Positions 23,953-34,151 are shown, counted from the stretch's first letter. The stretch: 44,752 nt of DNA from an uncultured bacterium (GCA_903891095.1 CAITDI010000033.1:1-44752), one strand, 5' to 3'. Notes: generated by a model not told the origin, from the letters alone. Numbers and translations are program-made.

Positions 23953-25812
23953 TCACTTCTTGCCGTCGAGTTCCGCGATGCGGGCCTCGACCTTGCTCAC
24001 GAGGTAGTCAAACAGCGGCTTCGCCTCGGGCGGAACCTGCGCGGCCTGGCCCTTCATGCGCTCGAGGTTCGTGCGCAGCTTGGCCGCATCGGTCTCCTTG
24101 CCGATCTGCTGGCCGAGCATGCGCGCCTGCGCCTGCATCGGACCGGGCAGCGCGGCGAGCGCGGCATCGGCAGGAGCCGCAGCGCCGGCCTTGCGCGTGT
24201 ACACCGCGACGGAGCGGTTCTTCTCGCCGAAGTACATCTTGGCCACGCGCTGGATGTCGGCGGCGGTCACGGCCTCGATGCGGCGCGGCGAGTCGTTGAT
24301 CTCCTCCCAAGTGCCCAGGCCCTCGGCGTAGCCGAGCTGGACCAGCAGGAAGAAGTTGCTCTTGAGCCGGCGGAAGTTCGACGCAGCGAACTGGTTCTTG
24401 ACCTTCTGCAGCTCGTTCGCGGGAACGGCCTCGTCCTGGATGCGCTTGAGCTCGGTGTACCACGACTGCTCGAGCTCGCGGGGATCGGTCTCGCCCTTGA
24501 CCTCGGCGCTGAAGCTGAACGCGCCCGCGTACTTGCGGCCCTCTTGCTGCGCGCTCGCGCCCGAAGCGATCTCGCTGCCCTCGACCATCGACTTGTAGAG
24601 GCGACCCGTGCGGCCGTTGAGGACCGCGGCCATGACCTCGAGCGCGTAGCCGTCCTTGTGACGGAACGGCACGGTGTGGTAGCGCACCTCGACCGACGGC
24701 TGGCAGTCGCACTCGGCGTTCATGCGCATCTCGGCGAGCTGCGGGACCTCGAGCGTGACCACCGGCGGCGGCGCCTGCTCGCCGCGCTTGAGGCGGCTGA
24801 AGTAGTTCGTGATCGTCGCCTTGACCTCGGCGGGCTTGAAGTCACCGACCACCACGCCGCACAGGTTGTTCGGCCGGTAGTAGATGTTGAAGTACTTCAT
24901 CGCCTCTTCCATCGTGTAGCTGTTGAGGTCGCTCGACCAGCCGATGACGGGCCACGAGTAGCCGCTCGATGCGTAGAACATCGCCTCGAACTGCTCCTGG
25001 AACACGCCCGTCGGCGTGCTCTCGGTGCGCAGGCGGCGCTCCTCGTGCACGACGTCGCGCTCGCTGAAGAACTCGCGGAACACCGAGTTCGACAGGCGGT
25101 CCGACTCCATCCACGCCCACAGCTCGAACTTGTTCGACGGGACGTTGATGAAGTAGAAGGTGAGGTCGTTCGTGGTGAACGCGTTCATGCCCGAGCCGCC
25201 CTGGCCCGTGTAGATCTTGTCGAACTCGTCCTTGACGACGGTGCGCGCGGCGTCCTGCTTGCCCTTGAGGAGCGCGATCTGCGCCTCGAGGCGCGGCTTC
25301 GCCTCCGCGGTCGCGGCGGTGAGGTCCTTCTGGAGCTCGGCGATGCGGTCGGCGTCGAGGCGACCCTGCTGCGAGTCCATCGCGCTCTTGAGGTCGGCGC
25401 GGAGCTTCGCGAGCTCGGGCGTGTCGTTGGCGGCCGACCACGGATCGTCGATCTCGCCGTTGAAGAACCGGCGGTACTGCTGGTTCCAGGTGATCTCGTT
25501 CATGCGCGCGCGGAGCGCCTTCTGCTGCTCGCGGTACTTCGAGTCGGCGCCGGCGTCGGCGGTGCCGATCGTGTCCGTGCCCTTGAACATCATGTGCTCG
25601 AAGAAGTGGCTGATGCCGGTGATGCCCGGGCGCTCGTTGACCGAGCCGACCTTGGCGACCCAGCCGGCCGCGATGACGTTGGGCTGGTCGGTGCGCGGGA
25701 GGAGGAGGAACTTCATCCCGTTGTCGAGGGTGAAGACCTCGGGTGCGACCTGCTGAGCGAGGACCGGTGCAGAGATGGCGAGCGCGGCGACCGCGCAAAG
25801 GACTTGACGCAT
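23953..25812 (-). CDS. M16 family zinc metallopeptidase, catalytic subunit
   Basis: The 619-residue protein has a signal peptide ([20 protein letters not shown]) and the M16 zinc motif in [14 protein letters not shown] near residues 68-81 (HxxEH). A ~100-residue charged, helical insertion follows the motif before [21 protein letters not shown], so the distal zinc-binding Glu lies later than in short M16 enzymes. A second, degenerate M16 half occupies the C-terminal region. These enzymes cleave peptides inside a clam-shell chamber; here the partner is the downstream non-catalytic chain. GGAG lies about 6 nt before the ATG at 25812. It is divergent from the nuclease gene at 26043 across a 230-bp gap in which I see no clear regulatory site. 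Confidence 0.92.
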   Translation of the reverse strand: MRQVLCAVAALAISAPVLAQQVAPEVFTLDNGMKFLLLPRTDQPNVIAAGWVAKVGSVNERPGITGISHFFEHMMFKGTDTIGTADAGADSKYREQQKALRARMNEITWNQQYRRFFNGEIDDPWSAANDTPELAKLRADLKSAMDSQQGRLDADRIAELQKDLTAATAEAKPRLEAQIALLKGKQDAARTVVKDEFDKIYTGQGGSGMNAFTTNDLTFYFINVPSNKFELWAWMESDRLSNSVFREFFSERDVVHEERRLRTESTPTGVFQEQFEAMFYASSGYSWPVIGWSSDLNSYTMEEAMKYFNIYYRPNNLCGVVVGDFKPAEVKATITNYFSRLKRGEQAPPPVVTLEVPQLAEMRMNAECDCQPSVEVRYHTVPFRHKDGYALEVMAAVLNGRTGRLYKSMVEGSEIASGASAQQEGRKYAGAFSFSAEVKGETDPRELEQSWYTELKRIQDEAVPANELQKVKNQFAASNFRRLKSNFFLLVQLGYAEGLGTWEEINDSPRRIEAVTAADIQRVAKMYFGEKNRSVAVYTRKAGAAAPADAALAALPGPMQAQARMLGQQIGKETDAAKLRTNLERMKGQAAQVPPEAKPLFDYLVSKVEARIAELDGKK

Positions 25813-26042
25813 GCGTGACTCCTGTATCCCGAAAGGGGGGCGCGGATCGTAGCCGTGGAGCGGTCCGCGTTGCGGGCATGTGGCGTGGCGAGCGTGCGAT
25901 CGCGGGACTTACAGGCGCATCGCCTCGCGATCGATGGGCTTCCGTCAGATCCGTGCTTCCGAATGGGCGAATCAGGCGTACATTCGGGCTCGTTGAGTCG
26001 CGTCGTCGATGCGGCTCGATCTCCATACGAGGTTCGACAGTT

Positions 26043-27869
26043 ATGCGCCTACATCATTTCGTCGCTGTGGCTGGCCTTGCGTTGTCCCTTTGCAGCGCCG
26101 CTGTCGCGCAGCTGCGCGTGGTGGACTACAACCTCGCCAAGCTGATCGGCGACACGCCGTCGGCGCGCGGGGTGCTGGCCGCGATCGGGCAGGACGACAA
26201 GTTCGGCTTCGCGACCGCGCCCGCCGTGATGTGCTTCCAGGAGATCCCCAACACGGTCATCGCGTCGGTCGATGCGCTGGTGCTTTCGGCGTTCCCCGGC
26301 GTGCCGTACGCGCGCGGGACCTACACGACCTCGGGCACCGAGGACGGCGCCGGCGGCGCGCAGGCCATGTACTACCGCACCGATCTCCTGACCGAGGTCG
26401 TCTCGGGCCACGCCGACATCGCGACCGGCGCGTCGCGCAACAGCGATCGCTGGCTGCTGCAGGTCAACGGGTACACCAACCCGCCCGTGCGCTTCTACAT
26501 CTACGGGTCGCACCTCAAGGCGAGCAACACCGCGGCCGACGCGACCACGCGCAACACGGGCGCGATCGCGCTCCGCAGCAACGCCGACGCGCTCGGCGCG
26601 GGCGTGCACGCGATCTTCTGCGGCGACTACAACCTGTACACCAACACCGAGCCCGCGTATCTGACGATGGTCTCGGCCGGCAACGCGCAGTGCGTCGATC
26701 CGCTCGGTCCGGTCAACTGGAACAGCGCGGCAGGCGCGCTCAAGCACACGCAGTCTCCGCGCGACATCGCGGGCGCGCTCGTCGGCGGCGGCGTCGACGA
26801 TCGCTTTGACTTCCAGCTCTCGACGGCGGCGTTTCAGGATGGCAACGGGCTTTCGTTGATCCCCGGCACCTACCGCACGTTCGGCAACGACGGCAACCAC
26901 TACAACCTCGCCATCAACACGGGCAACAACTCGTACTACCCGAGCGACATCGTGCGGTCGAATGCGATCGCCGACATGCTCTTCGCCGCGACCGACCACA
27001 TGCCGGTCGTCGCCGACTACCAGGTTCCGCCGATCCAGACTGCGACGATGCAGTCGACTTTCGGCCCCGTGATCGTGGGTGCGTCGGTCGTGATCCCCGT
27101 CGCCGTCTCGAACAGCGCGAATGTCGTCAGCGCGCTTGGCAGCGATGTGCTCCAGTCGACCGTCACCGGGTCTGGCGCGCTGGTCGGATCGCAGACCATC
27201 ACCGCGCCGCTCGCGCCCTCGAGCGCGAACGTCAATCTCACGGTCAACACGGCGTCGGCGGCCAGCGTCACCGGCACCGCGACCGTGACCACAGCCGTCG
27301 AAGGCGCGCAGAACGCGTCGATCACCCGCACGCTCACGGGCACGGTGCTCGCGCACGCGCGCCCGTCGTGGGTCTCCACGTCGCTCATGCCTTCGATCAA
27401 GATCGCGATCACGGTCGCTGCCAACAGCGGCGCGACGCAGATCCCGGCGCCGGTCTACAACTTCGGCTACTCCGCGCTCCAGGCGCGGCTCGATGTCGAC
27501 GGCGCGACCGGCGTGAGCGCTCCGTTCTCGACGGTCGACGCGGTCGAGACCAACATCGCCGCGACGCCAGGCTCCGTCACCTTCGCCTTCAACGCGAACG
27601 GCCTTGCTCCGGGCGTCTACTCCAAGACCGTGACCGTCCTCACCAGCGACGAGAACCTCGCCGGCGCGACCAACGGATCGCTCACGCTCACGATGCAGGT
27701 GACGGTTTCGGGCGGCAACGCCGCGGACCTCAACGGCGACGGTCGCGTCGACGCTGCGGACCTTGCAATCCTGCTGAATCAGTGGGGCACCTCGGGCAGC
27801 GCCGACATCGACCACGACGGTATCGTCGGCGGTTCGGATCTCGGCGCGCTGCTCAATGCGTGGAGTTGA
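26043..27869 (+). CDS. Secreted endonuclease/exonuclease/phosphatase-fold protein with dockerin tail
   Basis: The 608-residue product has a signal peptide (about 1-22, ending AVAQ). Residues ~24-330 match the EEP fold: VDYNLAK near the start, CFQEIP with the metal-binding Glu67, [18 protein letters not shown] and a closing [11 protein letters not shown]. Such domains are Mg-dependent nucleases or phosphodiesterases. Beta-sandwich repeats follow ([18 protein letters not shown] and [17 protein letters not shown]), of the choice-of-anchor type. The last ~60 residues hold two EF-hand-like loops ([20 protein letters not shown] and [17 protein letters not shown]), a dockerin-like tail. I infer an extracellular nuclease or lipid phosphodiesterase; the substrate is unknown. 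Confidence 0.82.
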   Translation: MRLHHFVAVAGLALSLCSAAVAQLRVVDYNLAKLIGDTPSARGVLAAIGQDDKFGFATAPAVMCFQEIPNTVIASVDALVLSAFPGVPYARGTYTTSGTEDGAGGAQAMYYRTDLLTEVVSGHADIATGASRNSDRWLLQVNGYTNPPVRFYIYGSHLKASNTAADATTRNTGAIALRSNADALGAGVHAIFCGDYNLYTNTEPAYLTMVSAGNAQCVDPLGPVNWNSAAGALKHTQSPRDIAGALVGGGVDDRFDFQLSTAAFQDGNGLSLIPGTYRTFGNDGNHYNLAINTGNNSYYPSDIVRSNAIADMLFAATDHMPVVADYQVPPIQTATMQSTFGPVIVGASVVIPVAVSNSANVVSALGSDVLQSTVTGSGALVGSQTITAPLAPSSANVNLTVNTASAASVTGTATVTTAVEGAQNASITRTLTGTVLAHARPSWVSTSLMPSIKIAITVAANSGATQIPAPVYNFGYSALQARLDVDGATGVSAPFSTVDAVETNIAATPGSVTFAFNANGLAPGVYSKTVTVLTSDENLAGATNGSLTLTMQVTVSGGNAADLNGDGRVDAADLAILLNQWGTSGSADIDHDGIVGGSDLGALLNAWS

Positions 27870-27945
27870 TGCGGCCTTCGAGTTGATACGGTCCTCGAAC
27901 CGCGCGCTCGTCCGGCGCCGGGCGTTCGAGTTACGGAGTCCCAGG

Positions 27946-28788
27946 ATGATTCGCACCCCACAGCACGTCGCCTTCGTCACCCTGATCGCGAGCGCGGTCT
28001 GCGCAGTTGTTTCGGCTGATACCGCGGTCCTCACCAGCGTCGCGGACAACACGATCATCGAGGACGCCGCTGGCGCATACAGCGGCGGCGGCGCGCAGTA
28101 CTTCTTCGTGGGTCGCGTCGGTGTGAACGGCTCCAGCCTCTTGCGCCGCGGTGCGCTGCGCTTTGACTTCTCGTCGATCCCCGCCGGCGCGATCGTGACC
28201 TCGGTCACGCTGCGCATGAACTGCTCGGCCGCCGGTCACACCGCGGCGGAGACGGTGAGCCTCAAGCGCTTCACGGCATCGTGGGGCGAGGGCGCGAGCG
28301 TCGCGTTCGGTGGCGGCGGCGCACCTGCCCAGCCGAACGACGTCACCTGGCTGCATCGGCACTATCCGAGCACGCTGTGGGCCACGCCGGGCGGCGAGTT
28401 CGCCGCGACGGCGAGCAGCTCGCGATCGGTCACGGGCGTGGGGCTCTATGTGTGGCCGACGAGCGCGCAGTTCGTGACCGACGTGCAGCAGATGATCGCG
28501 ACTCCCGCGAGCAACTTCGGCTGGTGCGTGGTCGGCAACGAGGTCACGCTGCAGTCGGTCAAGCGATTCGACAGCCGCGAATCGGGCGGCGCGACTTCCA
28601 AGCCGCAGCTCACCGTGGTCTACACGGCTGTGCCGCGCTTCGATCTCACCGGCGATGGAAAGGTCAATGCCGCGGATCTCGCGGTGCTGATCGCCGCTTG
28701 GGGCGCGACGGGCCCTGGCGACTTCGACGGCGATGGCGTCGTGGGCGCGCCGGACTTGAGCGCGCTGCTCGCTGCGTGGACCCTTTGA
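27946..28788 (+). CDS. Secreted DNRLRE-like beta protein with dockerin tail
   Basis: The 280-residue product has a signal peptide (ending AVVSA near residue 24) and one domain of the DNRLRE type: SVADNTIIEDAAG, a LLRRGALRFDFSSIPAGAIVTSVTLRM strand pair, and a later QPKLTVVY-like final strand. These domains are surface beta-sandwiches found in adhesins and sorted proteins; here no enzyme domain is attached. The last ~60 residues form two calcium loops (DLTGDGKVNAADLAVLIAAW, DFDGDGVVGAPDLSALLAAW). It lies 76 bp after the EEP-dockerin gene on the same strand with GGAG before the ATG, so the two may form one unit. The intergenic gap of 44 bp before the convergent gene shows no clear terminator. 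Confidence 0.8.
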   Translation: MIRTPQHVAFVTLIASAVCAVVSADTAVLTSVADNTIIEDAAGAYSGGGAQYFFVGRVGVNGSSLLRRGALRFDFSSIPAGAIVTSVTLRMNCSAAGHTAAETVSLKRFTASWGEGASVAFGGGGAPAQPNDVTWLHRHYPSTLWATPGGEFAATASSSRSVTGVGLYVWPTSAQFVTDVQQMIATPASNFGWCVVGNEVTLQSVKRFDSRESGGATSKPQLTVVYTAVPRFDLTGDGKVNAADLAVLIAAWGATGPGDFDGDGVVGAPDLSALLAAWTL

Positions 28789-28832
28789 GCTGAACCCTCG
28801 GATCTCAACCCGCGGATCACATGACACGCCGA

Positions 28833-31142
28833 TCAGATGCGGCGGCGCAGTTCTGCGCGGAGCCACGCCACGAACGCCGCCGTTCCCGACGAGCGATCGC
28901 CTTCCGACTGCGCGGTGGTCGCGTTGAGGTAGGCCGCGGAGAGATCGCCGCGCGCGGCCTGCGATGCCGCAGTCACCAGCAGCGCGTCGACATGCGGCGG
29001 CGTCGCATTGTTGAGCGGCTCAAGCGAACGCTCGAGCGCCTCAAGCCGCGCCACGAACTTCGCGTCGTGCGAGATGTGGTCGATGCTCGACGAATCCCTG
29101 CGGAACGCCTCGCGCAGCAGATCCGACGCGCGCGCCGTCTCGCCGCGGAACGCACGCGCCACGGCCTGGCCAACGACCCAGCGCTGGTCGCTCGGCTCCG
29201 CAGCCTCGAGCAGGATGAAGCCTTCCTCGGCATCGCGGTCGTAGCCGTCGGCGAGGAAGCTCCACATCGCGTCAGGGTTCGGCAGCGAAGGCGCGGGCGG
29301 CGCGACGTATGTCGTTGTGTACGTCACGGGGTAGTACACCGGCGTGTAGACAGGCGCCCACGCGTACGTGTAGCACGGCGTCCACGCGGGGTACGGGCAC
29401 GGGCCGCACGTGTAGCAGCGGTCCCACCACGGGCGGTACGGCGCGCACGGCGACCAGTAGATCGGGCGATACCACGAATGGCACCACGGATCCGGGCCGC
29501 AGCTCCAGCACGAGGCGTAGCCGTCCCACCACGGATTCGCCCAACTCGAGCAGAGCGGTGCGCAGCTCGACCCGTAGAAGAACCCGAAGCTGAAGCCGCC
29601 GCCGAAGCCGATCGCGACCGACACGCCGCTGTGGCATTCGTACGGTTGCCACGTGTGGCACGGGCCGCAGCTCGACCAGCGACCGCCGGAGTTCCAGCCG
29701 TTGCAGCGGGCGATGCCTGCGGAGTAGGCGACGTTGGATCCGCGTTCGCGATACACCGCGGGCTCAGCGCCATGCGAACCGCCGCGCTGCGACGGACCCT
29801 CGCTCGGCTTGCGCACGGGAACGCCATGCACGGTGTCGGCGACAAAGTGCTCCGATCCGCGCGCAGCCTGCGGCGTTGTCTCGACGCGCTCAGGCTTGCG
29901 CGGCGTTGCGTTGGTTGAAGACGCGTCGCGCGCGGGAGGCTGCTTGGTCGTCGCGCTCGGCGACGCGGGGCGCTCATCGCGCGGCGCGCTGGGCTTGATC
30001 GAAGGTTCGTCGCGATGCGGCTTGGTGGTGGTCGTCGGCGCAGTCGTCGTCGTGCCGGTGTCAGCGCTGTCGCGCGATCCATTGCGCGAGCCGCTGGTCG
30101 GCTTGCGGTCGGGCTTGCGGTCGGGCTTGGTCTCGGGCTTGGGTTCAGGCCTGGCTTCAGGCTTGGTTTCAGGCCTGGTCTCAGGCTTGGGCTGGGGCTT
30201 GGCCGCAGGCTTGGCCTCAGGCTTAGTCTCAGGCTTGGGCTGGGGCTTCGCTTCGGGCTTCGCCTGCGGCTTGGTCGGCTCGTCGCGCCCGTTGTTTCGC
30301 GACGGCTTGTTGTCCTCCGGCACAGGTACGCGCGGGTTGTTGTTGCTTTGGCTGTTGTCGTTCGCCTGCGAGCCGGGCTTCGCGCCCTGGTCGCGCGATG
30401 GCGTTGGATTTGTCGGGCGAATCACGGGCGTGCGCTGCGGCTCCTCGCGACCCGCGTCCCGCGTCGGCAGCGACGACCGTCCGTGCGTGGTCGTCTCTTG
30501 CGAGGTCGTCTGACTCGGCTGCTTGGCGCTCGGAGTCTTTGATGGCGACGACGAAGAGGGCGACGACGGCCTCACAACCGGCGGACTCTGCACGGGCCTT
30601 GACGCCGGCCGCGTCGGCTCTGCGGAGGGCACGCGGACGGACCCACCCGACGGAGTGGCATTCGACGGCGTCGCGCTCGGCGTCTTCACGCTCGGCTCAG
30701 GCATGCGCGGCTCAGGCATGCGCGGCTTGGTGTCTTGCCGTGGCTCTTGTCGCGATTCTTGCCGTGGCGCCGGTGAAGGCGCCGCCACCGGTCGCTGCGA
30801 CGGCTCGGCGCGCGTGGGGGCTGCAGCGGGCGCGCTTGGCGCATGGCTTGGCGCATGACTTGGCGCATGGCTTGGCGATTGAAACTGCGGCTTCGACTCC
30901 TGCCGCGGCGCGTCGCGCATCGGCGCGCTCGGCGACGGCTGCATCGCGCCGCCATGCGATCCGCCTCCGCCGCCTTGCTTCGTCGCGCCGTTGTTCGCGC
31001 CGTTTGCGGGCAACATCGGCGGCGCGGCGAGCGCTGCGGACGCGATCACCACCGAAGCGACGAGCGCAGCGGCGGCGCCGACACCCGACCCGCGGGTTGC
31101 GGAGATGGTCGACATGGACAGGAGCCGGGGCAGGGTGCGCAT
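28833..31142 (-). CDS. Secreted disordered protein with Cys/Trp/Tyr-rich segment and helical C-terminal domain
   Basis: This 769-residue product is not a family I recognise. After an N-terminal hydrophobic stretch (GAAAALVASVVIASAALA) comes a long disordered region of Pro/Ser/Arg/Gln, with a KPEAKP/QPKPETKP run near 284-354. Residues ~469-617 hold about 14 cysteines and 14 tryptophans among many Tyr, Gly and Pro (SSCGPCHTWQPYECHS, CYTCGPCPYPAW). The last ~150 residues are helical and acidic/Ala-rich, TPR-like (DAEEGFILLEAAEPSDQRWVVGQAVARAF broken in two here: EEGFILLEAAEPS, then WVVGQAVARAF). The start at 31142 has a good AAGGACC Shine-Dalgarno; 31370 would precede the signal. Possibly a surface or wall protein cross-linked through Cys/Tyr. 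Confidence 0.75.
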   Translation of the reverse strand: MRTLPRLLSMSTISATRGSGVGAAAALVASVVIASAALAAPPMLPANGANNGATKQGGGGGSHGGAMQPSPSAPMRDAPRQESKPQFQSPSHAPSHAPSHAPSAPAAAPTRAEPSQRPVAAPSPAPRQESRQEPRQDTKPRMPEPRMPEPSVKTPSATPSNATPSGGSVRVPSAEPTRPASRPVQSPPVVRPSSPSSSSPSKTPSAKQPSQTTSQETTTHGRSSLPTRDAGREEPQRTPVIRPTNPTPSRDQGAKPGSQANDNSQSNNNPRVPVPEDNKPSRNNGRDEPTKPQAKPEAKPQPKPETKPEAKPAAKPQPKPETRPETKPEARPEPKPETKPDRKPDRKPTSGSRNGSRDSADTGTTTTAPTTTTKPHRDEPSIKPSAPRDERPASPSATTKQPPARDASSTNATPRKPERVETTPQAARGSEHFVADTVHGVPVRKPSEGPSQRGGSHGAEPAVYRERGSNVAYSAGIARCNGWNSGGRWSSCGPCHTWQPYECHSGVSVAIGFGGGFSFGFFYGSSCAPLCSSWANPWWDGYASCWSCGPDPWCHSWYRPIYWSPCAPYRPWWDRCYTCGPCPYPAWTPCYTYAWAPVYTPVYYPVTYTTTYVAPPAPSLPNPDAMWSFLADGYDRDAEEGFILLEAAEPSDQRWVVGQAVARAFRGETARASDLLREAFRRDSSSIDHISHDAKFVARLEALERSLEPLNNATPPHVDALLVTAASQAARGDLSAAYLNATTAQSEGDRSSGTAAFVAWLRAELRRRI

Positions 31143-31372
31143 TTGCAGGTCCTTTCGCTCGAACTCGGCTGCGACGAAGTCTCTGAAGAGTACCCCGAAT
31201 TCAGCCGCGAGCCGCAGATTGAGCGGGTTCGCTGCAGACTGATTCCCGACAATCGTGCGACTCCGTCCGAGATTCGCGATTCGCCCAACCAGCTCCACCG
31301 TCAACCGAGGAAAGTTGACCGACTGCGAACTCGCCTCTTGGCAGGCGCGGTGCGGTCGGTCATCTTCCACCC

Positions 31373-32926
31373 ATGCAGTTCTCGAAGAATCGAATCCTCA
31401 GGGCTTTGGCTCTGCCGACCGCAATCCTGGCTTTCGCGAGCGCCGCGCATGCGGACTACTCCGGCGATCCGGGCTTGCCGGCGTCGTTCCAGGCGACGGG
31501 CTTCGACGATGTGCAGGCAAAGGTCGTCGCCGGGCCGGATGGCGGCCACTACGTCAGCTGCCTCACGGGTGCCGGCTACGACGTCGCCGTGATGCGCGTC
31601 GACCGCAACGGCCGTCCGATGTGGAAGTCCGTCTGGGTCATCGCCGAGGACCGCGCGCTTTCGTCGACCGTTGACTACGGCCTCGCCAGCGATGCGCTCG
31701 GCAACGCCTATGTCGCGTACGAGGGCCGCACCGCAGCTGGCGTGCCTTCGAGCGAAGTCACGGCGATCTCGCCCGCGGGCACGATCCTCTGGAACGCCGT
31801 CGTCGATCAGAGCGCGACCGCGAGCATCGGTCCCGCGCATGTCACCGTCGCGAGCGACGGCTTCGTGTGGGCCGCGCACCTGCAGGACGCGACCACCCGC
31901 GTGCAGCGCCTCGATCCCGCGACGGGCGCGCAGTCGTTCGCCGCGCCCGTCGTCATCAGCGAGACCGGCCAGAACCAGTGGCTCGCCGACATCCAGCCCA
32001 GCATCAACGGCGCGGTGATCGTGTCGACCGTGCGTCAGGCCGGCTTCACCAGTGCGAAGCTCCTTCGCGCGCACCGCATCAACGTTGACGGAACGCGTCC
32101 GTGGGCGGCGGCCGGCGTGCCGGTCTTCACCACGAGCTCGCTGCAGTTCGGCAACTTCCCGTACTTCATCTCGGACGGCCAGGGCGGCGCGTACTTCACG
32201 TGGTACACGACCGGTCCGCTGCAGTCGTGGGTCCAGCGCATCGATCAGAACGGCACGCCGCTCTACGGCACCAACGGCGTCGCCGTGACCTCGACCTCGA
32301 CCTTTGAGCGCACCGATCCGTCGATGACGCTCGGCACCGATGGCCGCCTCTACGTCTTCTGGACGCAGCACCAGGCCAACACCTTCAACTACGGCATCTA
32401 CGGCCAGTGCTTTGCCAAGGGCGTGCGTCAGTGGGGCAACGACGGCGCGGCCGTCGAGGCCATGGCCACCGTCGCGTACTCGCGCAGCTTTGCGCGCGCG
32501 ATGCGCCTCGGCGACAACGTCGCCTGCAGCTACAACGATTCGACCAGCGCGGTGCAGGACTTCCTCCGCTGCGCCTCGCTCAATCCGTCGGGCACGATTC
32601 TCTCGCGCAAGGACATCGCGACCAACACCGGCAACAAGTCCCGCTACGCGATGGCCGATGCGGTGATGAACGGCAGCGTCGTGTTCTGGCAGGGCGCGCT
32701 CTCGACGGGCGCCAGCGACCTCTGGGGCGCGCGCGTCAACAGCGACGGCACGATCGGCGTTCCGCCGCCTGTCTACGGCGATCTTGATGGCGACGGCCTG
32801 GTCAACGCGCGCGACATCACCGTGCTGCTCTCGCAGTGGGGTGGTCCGGGCTCCGCGGATCTGATCGCCGACGGCATCGTCGGTCCGCAGGATCTCGCCG
32901 CGCTGCTCACGGCGTGGACCGGCTGA
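31373..32926 (+). CDS. Secreted beta-propeller-like protein with dockerin tail
   Basis: The 517-residue product has a signal peptide (ILRALALPTAILAFASAAHA, cut near 28). The body consists of repeated four-strand segments of the kind seen in beta-propellers, with recurring VASDGFVWAAH, GQGGAYFTWY and GTDGRLYVFW motifs; no catalytic residues can be named. The last ~55 residues are a dockerin-like pair (DLDGDGLVNARDITVLLSQW and DGIVGPQDLAALLTAW); the second loop is degenerate (LIADGIVG), lacking one expected Asp. It is divergent from the disordered-protein gene across 230 bp. A degenerate TCATCT ends 7 nt before the ATG. Confidence 0.8.
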   Translation: MQFSKNRILRALALPTAILAFASAAHADYSGDPGLPASFQATGFDDVQAKVVAGPDGGHYVSCLTGAGYDVAVMRVDRNGRPMWKSVWVIAEDRALSSTVDYGLASDALGNAYVAYEGRTAAGVPSSEVTAISPAGTILWNAVVDQSATASIGPAHVTVASDGFVWAAHLQDATTRVQRLDPATGAQSFAAPVVISETGQNQWLADIQPSINGAVIVSTVRQAGFTSAKLLRAHRINVDGTRPWAAAGVPVFTTSSLQFGNFPYFISDGQGGAYFTWYTTGPLQSWVQRIDQNGTPLYGTNGVAVTSTSTFERTDPSMTLGTDGRLYVFWTQHQANTFNYGIYGQCFAKGVRQWGNDGAAVEAMATVAYSRSFARAMRLGDNVACSYNDSTSAVQDFLRCASLNPSGTILSRKDIATNTGNKSRYAMADAVMNGSVVFWQGALSTGASDLWGARVNSDGTIGVPPPVYGDLDGDGLVNARDITVLLSQWGGPGSADLIADGIVGPQDLAALLTAWTG

Positions 32927-32956
32927 TCGGCTGCAAGCGACCGGCTCGCGAAGACT

Positions 32957-33892
32957 TCAACCCCCGAGACCACGGCCCTCGCGCATGCGGCGGAAGCTCG
33001 ACGGCAGCAGGTAGCTGCGGCCTTCGTACGCGTACACCGTGCCTGAGATGAGGATCTCGGGAGCGATGTCGTTCTCGCGCGCGGCGTTCTCGAGCTTCTC
33101 GAGCAGCAGACACGGAAGGATCTCGATCGACGGATCGCCCGAGCCCGTGGCCTGCTCGGGCACGAAGCGCCACGAGCCCGCCTGCGGGTCGCGCGAGAGC
33201 CGACCCGCGCGCAGCGAGAGGCGCGTGCCGCTGGCGATCGGCGCGGACTCCTTGGCAGCGTGGCTTGACGCTGAAGCATGCGCGTCGCCCGTGCGCGACT
33301 GCGGCGCGCGGCCAACGCGCTCCTCGAGGCGACGCTCGATGTCGCGGACAGTCTGGTCGTCCTTCGCATCAACGGTCGGCTTCGGCGCGACGAACTTGTC
33401 CTCGCCATTCGGCGTGGGCTGCGTCGCTGCGTCGGCCTTCGGCGTGTCGCCTGGCTTGGTGTCGAAGCGCATCACCGTCGGCGCAAAGTCGGGCAGCAGG
33501 AAGTTGCGCCCGCGATAGATGAACACGCGGCCGGTCATCTCGAACTGCACGGGCGCGCCCGCGACGCGCGCGGTGCGGACGAGGTCCTCGAGCACCGGCG
33601 ACGGAAGCAGCAGGAACTCGCGGCGCAGTCCACCTGGCTCGGGTTCGATCGGTCGGAAGATCCACACCTTCTCGTCGGGGTCCTGCATCAAGTCGCCGAC
33701 CAAGCGCGAGATCACGCTGCCTTCGCGCAGCAGCGGCAGGCGGTAGCCGCCGAGGTCCGTCACCGGCGGGGTCGTCGCGGCCTTGGCAGGAGCCACCGTG
33801 GTCGCGGGTGTCGTCTGCGCGTTCGCGAGAAGGTTGCTCGGGGCAACGACGCAGGCGCATGCGGCGAGGATGGTGGATGGGGTGCGAAGCAT
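32957..33892 (-). CDS. Hypothetical secreted protein with an internal domain duplication
   Basis: I do not recognise this 311-residue protein. It has a signal peptide (ILAACACVVAPSNLLANA). Residues about 77-134 and 240-297 are copies of one another: VWIFRPIEPE ... FLLLPSPVLEDLVRTAR ... EMTGRVFIYRGRNFLLP against SWRFVPEQAT ... IEILPCLLLEKLENAA ... ISGTVYAYEGRSYLLP. The two domains are joined by a Pro/Lys/Asp-rich linker. The pattern of a helix followed by two beta strands ending GRxYLLP suggests a small alpha/beta domain used twice. The start at 33892 gives the signal peptide; 33976 would add a charged extension. The 180 bp between this gene and tRNA-Cys hold no clear feature. Confidence 0.75.
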   Translation of the reverse strand: MLRTPSTILAACACVVAPSNLLANAQTTPATTVAPAKAATTPPVTDLGGYRLPLLREGSVISRLVGDLMQDPDEKVWIFRPIEPEPGGLRREFLLLPSPVLEDLVRTARVAGAPVQFEMTGRVFIYRGRNFLLPDFAPTVMRFDTKPGDTPKADAATQPTPNGEDKFVAPKPTVDAKDDQTVRDIERRLEERVGRAPQSRTGDAHASASSHAAKESAPIASGTRLSLRAGRLSRDPQAGSWRFVPEQATGSGDPSIEILPCLLLEKLENAARENDIAPEILISGTVYAYEGRSYLLPSSFRRMREGRGLGG

Positions 33893-34071
33893 GGAGGTTC
33901 GGGTCAGTTTCGGGCGGCGCGCGCGATCAAGCAAGCCATCCGAGCGTAGGAGGTTCGATTGTGACGGCGCGCCCATTTCGGTTCTCAGGTCTTCGCGTTG
34001 ACGAGCCGATCGATTGGTGCGATAGTCCTACTCCTCGCCAGCATCCAGTTCAGGATCCTGGCCAGCGCCAC

Positions 34072-34145
34072 GGTCGCGTACCCAAGTGGCCTAAGGGAAC
34101 GGATTGCAAATCCGTGATTCGTGGGTTCAAATCCCACCGCGACCT
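34072..34145 (+). tRNA. tRNA-Cys (anticodon GCA)
   Basis: Acceptor GGTCGCG (34072-34078) pairs with CGCGACC (34138-34144) followed by discriminator T. The anticodon stem ACGGA/TCCGT encloses TTGCAAA with anticodon GCA, and the T arm is GTGGG-TTCAAAT-CCCAC. U73 is the known identity base for tRNA-Cys. CCA is not encoded. A terminator follows at 34152. Confidence 0.95.
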
Positions 34146-34151
34146 TTCTGA

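Noticed and set aside
22217-24007. A long open plus-strand frame opposite the M16 genes, and many similar long frames elsewhere (for example 67-1785 and 1933-4938 on the plus strand).
   Set aside because: They are shadows produced by very high GC and scarce stop codons. The opposite strand carries recognisable proteins, and the shadows are Arg/Ala/His-rich with no motifs.
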